Origin: Lentinus brumalis
Lineage: Eukaryota > Basidiomycota > Agaricomycetes > Polyporales > Polyporaceae
DNA length: 64,000 nt
Direction of reading: 5' to 3'
Assembly: GCA_001792895.1 (NCBI GenBank)
Contig: MARA01000034.1
Location: 248,001 to 312,000 of the forward strand
Both the position numbers and the translations under genes were made by a program. Position 1 is the stretch's first letter, and each line of letters begins with the position of its first letter. The notes below the pieces were generated by a model. That model did no database searches. It was not told where the DNA came from and saw nothing but the letters and a program-made list of their open reading frames with translations. Shown here in pieces: positions 1 to 11,775 of this stretch.

Positions 1-59
1 GTATGTCGGTAAACACCTTTCGCACGCGGACCTTCCGCCTGCATACCTTCCCGGCTCGT

Positions 60-2000
60 CCAAGCTGATTCTGGCAGAGGGAAAAGCGACGGCCGATCCG
101 GTCGTCCACTATCGAAGTCGACGGCATAACCACTGGAAGGGAGATACAGCAGGAGAGTGACCGGAGCTGTCAGGACGTGTGATTGTAGCCGTTGAAGCGA
201 CGCAATTGTATTGCGGATCGTAAGCGGAGGGTGGGCGGCACAAGGTTGCCACAAGAGATATGACGCCTCGGAAGGACTCGAGTACTGAGTCTCTTCAACT
301 CGGCGGGGGCCTGACTAAGGACACGGGCACCTATATGCACGACGCGGATGGGCGTTGCACGACTGTATGCGTGCAATTCGGTATCCCGCGACGGCGAGGA
401 CACAGCCCCGTCCCGTACTTCGACCAGACGGTGTCGAGGCAGTCGCGCCGCCCGCAGCGGTTCCCGCGTCGTGATCTTCTCCATCAGGCGCACTGCCCTC
501 CTCCGCACCGCATCGTGAGCGTCCGTCTGCATTGCCCTTCCCCGCCTTCTCCAATATCGTGCCCGTGGACCGTGGACACGCCTGGTCCGCAGGGCGGATC
601 GCAGCCGATGCTGGGCGGGAAGGATCCGAGGGCGTAGTTTGAGAGCTGAGGTAGGAGTCGGAGAGCGCAGGCATGAGCGGCGTCAGCGACGCGTAGATGG
701 GGTAGACATCGGAATATAACACGCTGTAGAGCGGGGTCGGAATGGCGAACGGTGACACGTACAGCGCATGCGCAGTCTTTGTGCTTCGTCGAGTGCGAGG
801 TGAGCCAAGTTCAGTTCGGGGGCAATTTGAGCCGGCCGCTGACTGTGTGATGTAGACACAGCGAAAGCGTGTCAGGGACAGCAAGCGGCGGGACCGGAAG
901 TAGGGAAGTGAGGTCGCGGTCATGGCATTCAAGCTGGTGATGACCATTTCTCGTGCAAGCCGCGGTGGTCCGTGTCGCGCGTCGTCAAGCCGCAACTATC
1001 CAGATTGAGCGGCGAGCTGAGTGAACGGAGGCTGGTCAGCAAAGTACGTCGTCTCAGATAGTATACGAAGAGAACGTACCTCCATGCTTGTCTGATGCAG
1101 CCCTAGTTCATGACCATCCTCCTCCTCGGAGCCGTCTGTCCCCCTCGAGTCAGATATTGCCCGCAGATAGATACCATGTTGTTGCAGCTGCTCAAATATG
1201 GGATCCCCAACCGGCTCGTCGTATCGTGACGCGTGAATCGTCGATCGAGGGGACAGTGGGGGCAAATCGCGGTCACAAAGGGCAGAGTTTCGAGGACTGG
1301 AACTGACCAGATGTACAACAAGCCCTCAGACCTCGGCGGCTCCCTCCCTCTCTCGCTTGGAGCTGCAGCCGCGGCCTACCCACAGCAGACACAGACGTAG
1401 ATCGAGTACGCTGCTTCGAGGAACAGGAACGATAAGAGCGTCGGAGGAAGGCTCCAGAGGTTCAAGGAGCGAGGTGACGGGATACTGGGAGACATCATGA
1501 GTCCGCGACAGAAGATGATGGTCGCAGGAGTGCTTACCGTACTCAAGCAAGTGGGTCATAAGCCGTTCGGCCGCACGCGTGCCCTTAAGGATTATATCGG
1601 ACCATAATTGTCGCTTGCAGATGGGTCGGCAGAAGGGCGAGGCAGCTGGTAGATCAGAAATTACACCGAGGGACAGCAGGAGATATTTCTAGCGCAGCGT
1701 CGAGTAAAAGAAGTCCGTAGCCAAGGCGTTGAGAACGTCGAGGTTCATGGTGAGTCGGGCGAGGACAGCGAGCTCCTGGAGAGATAAGATAAGATTCCAG
1801 TCGGCGATCTCGGCCATGGCACCTCCTCCGTGAGCTCGCGACTCTCCTTTTAGTTCTTGGTCTCTGTTCTCCACCAACGTCGTCATTCTCATTCTCAGGC
1901 CGCCTGTAGGACCAGCAACATCTCATGCTACTCGAAGTCACTTGATTGCGGTCTTACATGTTCTCCGCCGCCATATCATCCCACTCTTCTGGCAGAGCTG
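60..2000. repeat. Old dispersed repeat, copy A (partner at about 36.2-38.1 kb)
   Basis: This stretch aligns collinearly, in the same orientation and about 36.1 kb apart, with 36160-38100. Shared blocks include AAGTCGACGGCATA (near 110 and 36235), GACGTGTGAT (near 173 and 36280), GGGAAGTGAGGTCGCGGT (near 903 and 36979), the CCTCCTCCT block near 1118 and 37205, and AGATAAGATAAGAT (1782 and 37926). The copies differ by many substitutions and small indels, so the duplication is old. No convincing protein is encoded; the open frames here look accidental or are pseudogene remains. It could be a decayed transposon or a segmental duplication, which cannot be told apart by eye. Confidence 0.7.
1782..1795. 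promoter_or_regulatory. Tandem GATA motifs (AGATAAGATAAGAT)
   Basis: Two full AGATAA motifs plus a third partial one sit side by side. The same 14-mer recurs at 37926 in the partner repeat and at 51326 in unrelated-looking sequence. Fungal GATA factors bind HGATAR, so a binding site is possible, but no active gene lies next to this copy. Confidence 0.25.
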
Positions 2001-4320
2001 GCTCCCGTCTCGGACATCTTGCGCATCCGGATTGCTTCCATATCAGGAGCTTCGTGGAACATCATTTTGCGTACTGAAAAGGAGCCAAAGGAGCCATGTA
2101 GGACACAGAGTGAGTGAAACTCATGCATGTTTCGTACGCTTCTACTGTGTTCCTGCCGCAGCCTATTTCTACAAGCCTTCTTCCACTGCAGCTCCCCACG
2201 TTACGTCCGCGCCCCTGGGAGTTTTGGACGAAGAAGCGTATTCTTCTGCTGCAGGATGTTACTCTAGCTTGCAGGCCACCACTCTTTCAGCCCGCGTCGC
2301 CGCTCTGTTTGACTCAAGGTGAGTGTGTCGCAGCTATAATAGAAGACGTTCGTACTGAGTTCTGGTTTCAGCAGAGTGGCAGCAACGAATTATAATCACC
2401 ACCCTGGAGGTCTCGCCGAACCTCGAAGGTTCAATGCATCTCGGATGTGCAAGGCTGCGGAATCGCCCTCTTCAAGGCCTCGAACGCGACCCCGAAAACT
2501 GGTTGCCATGAGATCCGACCACGGCCGACGGCCGTCGTGGACTTCTCGATTCATGACTCTCGCCGGCGTACAATGTCCGCGTATCCCTTACTCGTGAGGT
2601 ACGTCGCAGTTCTTGGGATCGTCCCGGGCTCCTTCGCAGCAACATAATCTGATCCGTCATACGCAAACTCTATACTCGCACCCGCCTTCACAGGTCACAT
2701 CGGTTACACATACGACACGCCACATACTCACCGACTTTCGAGTGTTCGTCCAGGAGATGAGCGCGCTCAAGGGCCGAGAGACAGTAATATGTACGATCCT
2801 ATCGAAAGTATGTAGCTTCGGTGACGAGCCAGACGACTTGACGACTCTGAACACGGCGACCCTAGACGTACTGTTTCGACGCATGGAATGTTTGTTCCTT
2901 CCATGTCCCTCCATCGGCTGGGCTGTAAAGTTATCCCATACCCACGTGTCTCTCCGCGACATATGGTTGGCGTCGCTTCCACCTGCGCTCGGCCCAACAC
3001 GATGATCCCCTGCGCCTTCACGACCCCTGCCATCTGTGTCGACGCCTCTTGCTCCGACATGCCGCACCCAGCTCTTGTCATATACCTGGTACTATCCGTC
3101 TCGATCCCCGGTGTCTGGTAGAAGACAATCACGTCGAGTCTTCAGAATCCTTTAGTCGTGCACCGCGTCCTGTTCCTGTGCCTGTCCCCGTTCCCGAGCC
3201 TCCCGTACTGCAGCCTACATGTGCCATGTCCCGACTCCCGTAGCACGCAAACGCAATGGCGATGCACGTCCGAATCGAAAGCGGGTTCACGACCGAACCT
3301 TTGCGCGACCGATCGAACGACCGACCGACCGGTGGCGTTCCTGCAACAGTGCAGCTGCACAGCGTGTCAGCAGCTGACGTCACGGTGCTATGGAGGTATG
3401 GGACACGGTTGACACTCAAGTACTCACGCACGACGGACACCGACACCTTGAAGCATTCGCGTGCTGCGCTCGCCGCCCGAGCCCGTCGTACGACGCGAAG
3501 GCGAAATTCAAAGTTCGAAATGGGCGGACTGTGGTCTTGTCGCGGAGAGGACCTTCTCCCGGACAGTCGGGCTTGTACTGTACTTCGACGCTTGGGCTTG
3601 CGTGCGGACGGAGCAGCTATACGAATACTACAGTCTTTGCTCACCGGGAGGACAGAGACGCGGTGCGAGACTGCGAGTGGCGGCAAAGACGTCCGCTGCT
3701 GTGTAATACAACCCGCGGGAGACGCGACGCAGGGCCGACGCCGCCCATATTCGAGATGTCCAAGCGAGACGGAGCGTCGGTCTGCAGCGCATCCGCTTGC
3801 TGGCACGCATTGCGTCTGCTCGACATGTCGTTATGTCTGACGCAGGGACGGTGCCGGCCGGCGTGCTAACAGTCCAATGAGGCGGGACTAGGACGGGCAG
3901 GAGTACTTAAGGTATATGGGGAGTGCATAGAGCCCGCGTGTCTTGCTCACCTTGTCTCCCACCCTGCCAGATGTTGCCCTCACCCTCGTTACTCTTCCGC
4001 TTCGTCGCTGCGCTCGCCACCGCTCGCCCGCCGCCGCTGTAGGTCGTCTATTAAAGGTACGTACCTTGTGTCGCACTCGTTCTGTGCGGGCCCTTCGCTG
4101 ATCAGTGTCCTTGTTGCAGACTTCTTGTGCGGTTGAGCTGCGCGGCTCGGGCGAGGGCACATAGGCCAGGACGCGTTCGTTGAGGTACGTACAGCAGAGA
4201 GCGTAGCCAGCGCGCTAGGCTTGCAGTGCCAGCCTCTAGTTACTCGTACCTCATAATCCAGCGCGCGTCCAGGCAGAGACGCGTCTGCAACGCGTGACGT
4301 CAGCGCGGGCCACCCCCGCG
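2001..4320. other. Intergenic, nothing recognised
   Basis: Open frames here are short, overlap on both strands and show no recognisable motif. A short Pro-Val-rich frame near 3165-3210 comes from a CCTGTNCC-type simple repeat. No RNA gene or transposon end was seen. Confidence 0.5.
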
Positions 4321-4437
4321 ATCGAGCCGGCTATGTAGTGGCTGCTTCCTGTACGCCATGCTCGACGTGTCTACTTGCCCGCTGCTGGCTTCACGTACCC
4401 CATCTAGCTAGCTCCTCAATCGCCTCGTCAACCTGCA

Positions 4438-5010
4438 GAGGTCGCCAACACCCAGCCCATCGAGCAAATCGATCCCGACAACCTCCCCGCGGCCGCGAAG
4501 GACCCAGACCATGTCGCCGTCGCCCTCGAGATCCTCGTCAAGCAGTGGGCCGTGCTCTTCTCCACCGTCACGCTACCCTCATATCTTGCACTCAGCATCC
4601 TGTTACAACTTCCACTGGATATCGCAACGAATTCGAACGGCCATTTCAGGTAAGTCATGTACTGTCTTCGATGCGCGTACGTTCCCAACAAGCTCAGAAT
4701 CTTGTGCCCTCATGCTCTCTAGGGTATACCAGACCTTCATAGTAGTGCGATCGAGATACTCGTGAGCCCACCTCTATCCGCTCCTCTGCACTTCGCCAGG
4801 GCCACCTCTCCGTCTGGCGCCAGTCCCCCGTAGTGGCAATGGGCATCTCTGTATGCGCTGGAACCCGGACGAGCAGGTGCCGCCAATGTCCTTGCCACAC
4901 GTCCAGATTATCCCGCCCACTCTCGATATTACGTCCTACGTGGGCCGTATCTGCAGATCACATCTTCGTCGTGGTCGAGGTGGCCTACGGTGAGCACCGA
5001 ACCTCTTGTA
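4438..5010 (+). pseudogene. Possible decayed coding fragment
   Basis: Two blocks read like real protein in the plus direction without forming one open gene. The segment near 4440-4570 contains DPDHVAVALEILVKQWAVLF, and the segment near 4855-4950 contains SLPHVQIIPPTLDITSYVGR. Both have ordinary fungal protein composition but are separated by stops and frame changes. The family was not recognised. Chance open reading in GC-rich DNA is the main alternative. Confidence 0.25.
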
Positions 5011-6332
5011 TATGGCACCTGTGTGCCGGCTGACGAGCGCGAGCACGATCCATGAACGCGGCGTTCGCCGTCGCCGTCGCCCTTCATTAATTGCATGCCG
5101 TCCGCTGCGGACCCTGTGAGCGGCGGCGAAACTGAGCCTCTCGTCGCCCAGTTGAGCAGCCAGTCCTGCTGGGCGTCGACTTTCAGGATATGCTAGACGG
5201 CCTAGATGCACAGCGGGAAGTTGTGCGCGCACATCACTCAGCACTATCATCTCGTCAGCCTAGAGACTGGCGAGATCCAGAGATGACACTCGACATACCG
5301 CTCCCTGGATCCGTTGAGAGGCAGCTGGGACGACGCTGCTGGCTCGGACGACCTCTGTAAGTAGTCGGCATCCGGACGTTCTGTGGGTTGCAAAGCACCG
5401 AGCAGACGGACCTAGCTGCAGGTCAAGCACTCGCACTCGCACCACGACCTCAGCACCCGCAGGAAGACGAGCGGCTGAGCAAGTTTCGCCGTGCTGCACT
5501 GGGCGCACTACATGCAATGGACGACGACGTCGCGACGACTTGCGGTGATGCGACGCCGGTCCGCGGCGAGAATCGCGCTCGCGCCGGTGCACGCGGATGG
5601 GGTATTCTCCTAGTTGACGACCTCACGTCTTCGCTCTAGCACCCGCCGCTGCTCGGTCTTCGAACGGTCACAGCGAGCCTCAACGCGGGACTACCGGAGC
5701 CATCACCTGCACCTCGATGAGTCGTCGAGCACCGAGAGTCTTCAGTAGGGGTACGCATGCAGGATGGGTCCGGCCCAGCGTGGCGACGTGGTCGCACTGC
5801 CCATCGCCCAAAGGAATGTCCGGCCTGGCGACGCAGCAAACCCGAGCCGTCCTGCTCAGTGCTTTCCGAGCTGCGGTGGTGTCCAGGTGAGGCGAGAGGC
5901 AAGAGGGGGAGGGCTGGAGCTGTGGCTGGCGCAGGTCAGGCGGGAGGTGCATGCGTACACGCGTTGTCAGTCTAGTACCGGCACGACAGTTAGACGGATG
6001 AATTGGTCGGATGTCACTACATAGCTCGCAGAAACGAAGACACACGTTCAATACGTACCGCAATATCCGAGTCTATCCTGGTCTTCCCAGTGCAACTTTG
6101 TCTTGGAGTCGGAGGCTGTCGGACTGAGTCGAGCAACGAGCGGTCACGCTTCGTGAATGCCCGTCAGGCATCAGTGGGCGACGGAGGTTGACGGAGATGC
6201 CACTGGACTGCGAGCGTCGTGATGTAGATGGTGATGTGCACTGCAGTGTCTGATGAGCGACTTCAATACTGCATGTGCTACGTGAATGTACGGCGAAGCG
6301 AGCGAGGGATGTAGGGAGATAAAAGATGGTAG
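5011..6332. other. Intergenic up to the left end of the 27-kb element
   Basis: No convincing gene was seen. The last bases before the element read GATGGTAG, of which AG is the proposed target-site duplication. Confidence 0.5.
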
Positions 6333-6359
6333 CACGACGGGCAAAGGCTGGAACCGGTC

Positions 6360-6740
6360 GATGGGAAATGGTGAGGAAAACGGTCGGACATGAAGAATTT
6401 CCGACAAAACGGGGGCTGTGCTGTCGTGACGGAAACGTGACGTTTCCCGGTGATTTCCGGCGGCGCAGTTCTGTGGTCGGAAATCATATCTAGACCTTTG
6501 AGCGGACATGGGCGGGAAATGGTGCCGGTAGATAACATGTCATCCCTTTGTCCCACCAGAGGAAATTGCCATCATTTCCTCCGGGTTTCCCCCGATTTTC
6601 TGGCAATGTTACATCGGACTAACAATCGACCTATCCGAACAAAGGTATGTGTCGAGTACAAGCGACCGGCGGAAATTCTGCTGAAAGTTCAAGTGGCGGC
6701 CAGACATCTCCCTTGCTTGCATACCAGAGGAAACTTCGAA
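6360..6740. promoter_or_regulatory. Subterminal GGAAA/TTTCC cluster (left)
   Basis: About thirteen copies of GGAAA or TTTCC, often as GGGAAAT or ATTTCC, occur in both orientations within roughly 380 bases of the element end. CACTA elements characteristically carry short subterminal repeats bound by element proteins. The mirror cluster lies at about 32885-33265. Binding is inferred. Confidence 0.5.
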
Positions 6741-7139
6741 TGTCCGCCGGTCCGGCTCTCTGGTTTCTGCGAGACTCGCCCGCTACTCAATACATAACAC
6801 GGCGCCCGTCGAGGAGTAGAGGCAGCACCCCTGTGCGCACCGACGCGTCCTCCATCGGGCCTCCAACGAGCGCCGCCGGTCGCAAGGAGGGAGGCAATAC
6901 CGCCCGGCCCAGAGCTCCAGAGAACGACGTGGCGGGCACAGCCGGGAGTCGGCACGCTTCCCTCGCGCACTCGAGAGCGCAGTAACAAGCGCGATGAGTC
7001 AACCTCGGGGCTCAAGAGCGCATCACCGGCGGGACTCGCAAGAGTGCCACGGCGTGGATGGTGGCGAGTACAGAGCTCCTGAAGACACCGGCATAGAGCC
7101 TTACAGTTGCCTTACAGTGCCCTTGGTATCGGCTGGGTG

Positions 7140-7910
7140 CTCCGCCTGGCTCGCCGTCGCGCCTGTCCGGGACTCCAGGGAGCAGTACGGCGCGAAAGGC
7201 TGCGGGTCAAAGCGCCCGATAGAGCTCCAAAGAGCCCTTGTTCAAGCCCGGGCTTCGTCTCGACAATCCGGCGAACCAAGATCGCCACCTGAAAGCCTTA
7301 CGGCGCCCTTGGTCTCGGCTGGGGGCGCCGTCGCGTCTCTCCGTGCACTACGGCGCGAAAGGCGGCGGGTCAATGCGCCCGATAGAGCTCCAAAGAGCCC
7401 TTGTTCAAGCCCGGGCTTCGTCTCGACAATCCGGCGAACCAAGATCGCCACCTGAAAGCACCGGCATAAAGCCTTACGGCGCCCTTGGTCTCGGCTGGGG
7501 GCGTCTCTCCGTGCACTACGGCGCGAAAGGCGGCGGGTCAATGCGCCCGATAGAGCTCCAAAGAGCCCTTGTTCAAGCCCGGGCTTCGTCTCGACAATCC
7601 GGCGAACCAAGATCGCCACCTGAAAGCCTTACGGCGCCCTTGGTCTCGGCTGGGGGCGCCGTCGCGTCTCTCCGTGCACTACGGCGCGAAAGGCGACGGG
7701 TCAATGCGCCCGATAGAGCTCCAAAGGGCCCTTGTTCAAGCCCGGGCAAGCTCGTCTCGACAATCCGGAGAACCAAGATCGCCACCTGAACGCACCGGCA
7801 TACAGCCTTCTTGGTCTCGGCTGGGGGCGCCGTCGCGTCTCTCCGTGCACTACGGCGCGAAAGGCGGCGGGTCAATGCGCCCGATAGAGCTCCAAGGAGC
7901 CATTGTTCTC
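7140..7910 (+). repeat. Tandem repeat, 163-171-base unit, about 5 copies
   Basis: The anchor GATAGAGCTCCAA recurs at 7218, 7381, 7549, 7712 and 7883, giving periods of 163, 168, 163 and 171 bases. Each unit holds ACGGCGCGAAAGG, the anchor and GTCTCGACAATCCGG. The open frames here (repeats such as QRALVQARASSRQSGEP) arise from the repeat and are not taken as genes. Confidence 0.9.
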
Positions 7911-8276
7911 GCCTTGGAGCCACACTCCGCCGCTCGCCCATAGTACAACACGTCGTGAAAGGCGGCGAGTCAATGCGCCCCGAAAGCGCCGCCTTAGCTG
8001 AAAGAGCCCTTGGTGTCGCCTAGGTCTGTGCGCGGCGCTCGTCCGCGACTCGAGGCAGCGTCACTCCGCGACTCGGATATGCGGTCGCTTCAAGACCGCG
8101 AAGGGCGCTGCAAGTACTCCTGGGCCGCTCGTGAGGACTGAAGAGCGGCGCACCTATTGGGTGGTCTTGCAGTAAAAATATGCTCGGTGTAAGTTGAATG
8201 AATGCAATGACATTGGTGCAACATGTCTACCGTCACAGAAAAGCACATACGCAGTAGCATCATAGTTCTCACCTGT

Positions 8277-11200
8277 TCACTCCTCGTCCGTCTCAACGTA
8301 GGGCTCCATAAGAATGTCGCCTTGATCCTTCAACTCCTCGGGCATGGTCCACTTCGGAAGGCGGAAGTCGTAGTCCTTGTTGATGATCCCTAACTCGCGT
8401 CTCTTGTGCGGTTTGAGGCTGTCCAGCCACTTCTTGTCATAGCAATTCTTCCAAAGACCCTTGGGCGCCACGCTCTGCCTCACTTTCGGATTCGTGAGTC
8501 CGACACGCACACGTGGAGGGCTTCCTCCCGGCAGGCGGTCTCCGATGCTCTGTCGCCAATCCTCGATATGCCATTGGTCGAGCAACCGTAGGAAGTCCTT
8601 CAACAGCTTGCTTTGCCATGCCGCCTCGACGATGAAGAACCTGCGTGGATAGGTCTGCCGTTCGCCGTCCTCGCTGTCGAACTCCGGCTCGTCGCCGCTC
8701 ATGTGGCTAGGCAACAACTTCTCGAATAAGATCCGGTGTGCTTCGAGGCCGTGGAGGTCAATGACAAGCTTGCGAACCTTCAACGTCTGCGAAACCCAAC
8801 ACTGTCAGTAGGTAGACATGAATAGGCAGTGAGATCCCGCACCGTCTTCTGTCGGGAAGCGCAACGCTTCCGTAGCTTCTTCTTCCTCTCCTTGACCGGA
8901 TCGGGCTTCGTGAGACGACGGAACTCGGAACGCAAGTGCTTGATGTGCCCATCTAAGGTGTCGCCGATCGCCGCCCTCGTAAGCTTATGGGGAGGAAGAG
9001 GTGGATCGTTGTAAGATCCGCCCGCAACTGCATCAAGGAAATCGTCGATGAAGAATTCCTTTGCTTCGGCGTTGTAGGAGAATTTCTTCCAGCTCCGCAC
9101 GAAGTCGATTCCGAAGTTGTCACGAGTGAAGTACGCAGTGTTGAGCCGTTCGTACTCCTTCACTTGAGCACTGGTCAACGTCGGAAACTTCAAGGGCAGG
9201 TACGAGATGTGCTTGAGTTTGAGGAGCTTCTTGTCCAGATGATATCGTATGGCATTCTGGGGCACCGAAGGTTCAGTGAGTATAACTTCATGCGGCTACT
9301 TCGAGTTTGAGACTTACCGCAAGTTGTACTTGCAACGGATGATCCTTCTTCTTGCGCTCCTTCTCACGCTTACGAGCCGCTTCCAGGTCCGTGGCTTCCT
9401 CCTCCTCCTCCTCGTCCTCCTCCTCACCAGAATAGCCTAACTCATCGTCGGACATGTTGTCTCCCGTCTGGCCTCCCGACTCGGTTTGCTCGTTGGCGGT
9501 TCTGGATGCTTTAGGCTGCTTCATCCCGGACGATTTTGGCTTCTTCTTCGACTTGCCGCCGATTTTCTGGCCCTGGTTTGCCGTAAAGCGATCAAGCATG
9601 ATTCTGGGTGCGATCAGATCGAATGAAGGAGGAGAAGGGCCAACACACGTACTCCATCCGGTCCATACGTTCGTCCAAAGTCTGCATAGCGTCCAGCACC
9701 ACGATCCCGAAATGTGTACCGGCTTGCTGACCAACCCGAGGGTCTGAGGAAGGGCCGGCCCTCGGTCTAGGAGTTGCAGCATCGGGGGATGTGAATTGCG
9801 TGGGCATGGGTATACTTGTGGCGTCAGTTGCGCGACCCTACTCCAGGAAAGTTAAGTCAGTGCGTAGAACGAGCGCACAAAGACAGCTCAGACAGACCTT
9901 TCCCTTGACTTTGTTAGCCAGCGGTTCTTCTTCCGACTGTAGGTTTGGTCAACAAGTGCTTGTGCACGCAGTATGGAAACATACCGTTTCATCGTCCGCG
10001 TCTTCGACGTACGGTTGTTTGTATGCCTGACCGCGAGGCTGTCCGCCCGTGTTGTGGCCAGGCGTTTCTGATGACGTAGGGCCAGGAGCGGGGGCTGTCG
10101 CAGGCTTGGACTTGCCATGGCGCTGAGTAGTGCCCCGGCGGGCTCTGGTTTGCTTTCCTGTTGAGGGCGGAGGCGGAGGACCTGTTGTGAACAGAGGCTA
10201 GGCAATAGACACATCATCGCGTCAACTGGGTTCGCAGACTGTCGATAACAGGGTGAAGAGACATACGTCGATTGTGATAGAGTCGAGCGGTGCATCCATT
10301 GGGACACCGTGCTTGGCACGGCGATAGATCTCGATCAAGCGGTATTGATCCTCCTCCGGCAAAGCATACCAGATAGACAGAGCGACATCCTGCGTCTGAA
10401 AAAAGTATCAGTAGCATGCTTCTTGATGTAGCTGCACACGTACAACATCTGGGCCAAGGTCGATCGGGACGACGCCGTCCGGGGATGCAGTTTCCCTCTG
10501 ATTGGCCCCAAGTGGGTCGGCGGCGATTGCTGCGTCGATGGCGCAGGCCCTGTGGTTGCTGCCGGTTGATTCGGAGGAATACCTTCCGGACTCGCGTTGC
10601 CGGCGACGGGAGGAGCGACTCCGGGGGCTGCCGCCGCATGCTGGTTCGACGTAGCGCTTGGTGGAGGATAGCCCGGAGCCGCATTGGAATGGTTCGCGTC
10701 GCCAGACGTGTTATCACCTGGGCGTGCAAAACCAGAAGCAGGGGTAGGCGCGGGGTTAGGTACATATGGATGGTGCGGGGAACCATGATATTGGTGGTTC
10801 TGAGTGGCGGTCTGAGGCAAGTTGTGGGAGGGAACGGGGTTGAGATGATGCGGCAAGCCTCCTCCGACATAGGGCGGGTAGGCATGTTGAGTAAAGACCT
10901 GCCCACCGCCGTAGCCCTGTGCGAAAGACCCGGGGTTTCCGCTCGGGACAGGTCCGCCGTTTTGGGGATAGGAAGGGCCTGGCTGCCCGCTCGCGTAGCC
11001 CTGTGAACCCATGGGCGGAGGCGGAGGCTGATAGACACCGGAAGGACCGGGTGCGGGAGGAGGCTGGTAGGCACCGGAAGGGATGGGTGTAGGCGGAGGC
11101 GGAGGTGGATGTTGATAGGCACCAGGGACATACTGGTTTACGAAGTGAGGAGGTTGCTGGGGCGGATGAGGCTGCGGACCGGCGTTGTATGTAGTCGGTT

Positions 11201-11306
11201 GTGGTGGCGGCTGAAGATGCGGGTCGGAATATGGAGGATGGCCCGGTGGAGGTGCGTCCTGGGATCCCTGCATCCCATATGCATTTGGAGGGTAATAAGA
11301 GTTCAT
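8277..11306 (-). CDS. Element gene A: large protein with Pro/Gln/Tyr-rich N-terminus and Lys-rich middle, function unknown
   Basis: The start is the ATG at 11306 and the stop is at 8277. The N-terminal third is a low-complexity Pro/Gln/Tyr/Gly region with repeats of the SGAYQPPP type. A folded-looking block follows (DVALSVWYALPEEDQYRL, near 10395-10280), joined across an intron of about 48 bases (10443-10396). Next come a basic Pro-rich linker, an acidic stretch (EEEDEEEEEEATDLE, near 9400) followed by KREKERKKK, and a conserved-looking C-terminal half: LDKKLLKLKHISYLPLKFP near 9235-9180, then RKLVIDLHGLEAHRILFEKL and EDWRQSIGDRLPGG. At least five introns of about 50 bases are implied. One frame change near 10.55 kb is unresolved, so the model may be two genes meeting near 9.8-9.9 kb. 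No family was recognised. Charge and disorder suggest a nuclear protein, which is inference. Confidence 0.6.
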
Positions 11307-11775
11307 AGCTATTGAATTGAGGGAGCTAGTCAGCCTAGTGTAGCACTGCGAAGATGAGGATTGTGAACCTACGACAAGAGGAGTGGCGTGTAGGGAGGAG
11401 TGGCGTGCAGAGAGTATCGTGGTGAGAAGTCAGAAGTGACCGCTCGTTCCGACTTCAATAAGTACGCGCTTGCAATGATAACCTTTTACGCCTCATATTC
11501 GACAAAGGGACATTGCACGATACGCCGCTGAGGAGCCGGTCAAAGGCGTCTCACATTGAGCAAAGGCGTATGTTGCATTGTGGCATATGCTAGCGACAAT
11601 CCTGTAAACGAACGTACAATCATACATAGCTCAACCCAGCCGCACGGCACAGAAGACCGGTGAACTCAGCCGCACGGCGTAGAAGACCCGCGAATAGCGC
11701 GCAGTATAACTGATCTATTCAACGCTGCACATTCGATAGTCGTCAGCTTGAGCAGTGTAAGGTAATCCAGAGCAC
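11307..11775. other. Intergenic within the element, promoter side of gene A
   Basis: No gene is seen. The stretch separates the start of gene A from the 3' end of the SUN-domain gene. It holds two close copies of CAGCCGCACGGC (near 11637 and 11668). Confidence 0.5.

Larger units (their letters stand above)
6333..7910 (+). repeat. Left terminal inverted arm
   Basis: The outer part, 6333 to about 7292, is the reverse complement of 33292 to about 32333 with constant register. Beyond that come tandem units whose copy number differs between arms. The inner edge fades near 7890-8080, where a diverged half unit is followed by related degenerate sequence. Confidence 0.88.

Noticed and set aside
3129..3840. 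Overlapping frames of 194-225 codons on both strands
   Set aside because: Arg/Ser/Thr-rich on both strands, typical of chance open reading; the Pro-Val run is a simple repeat.
6450..6797. A 115-codon frame present identically in both arms (also 32828-33175, minus)
   Set aside because: It is identical only because the arms are inverted copies; it overlaps the subterminal motif cluster and has no protein-like pattern or splice support.
7140..7910. Possible CRISPR-like array
   Set aside because: Units are contiguous 163-171-base tandem repeats without unique spacers, and the organism is a fungus.
7238..7943. Long repetitive open frames in the tandem arrays
   Set aside because: They are open on both strands because the repeat unit is GC-rich; the translated repeats have no folded-domain character.
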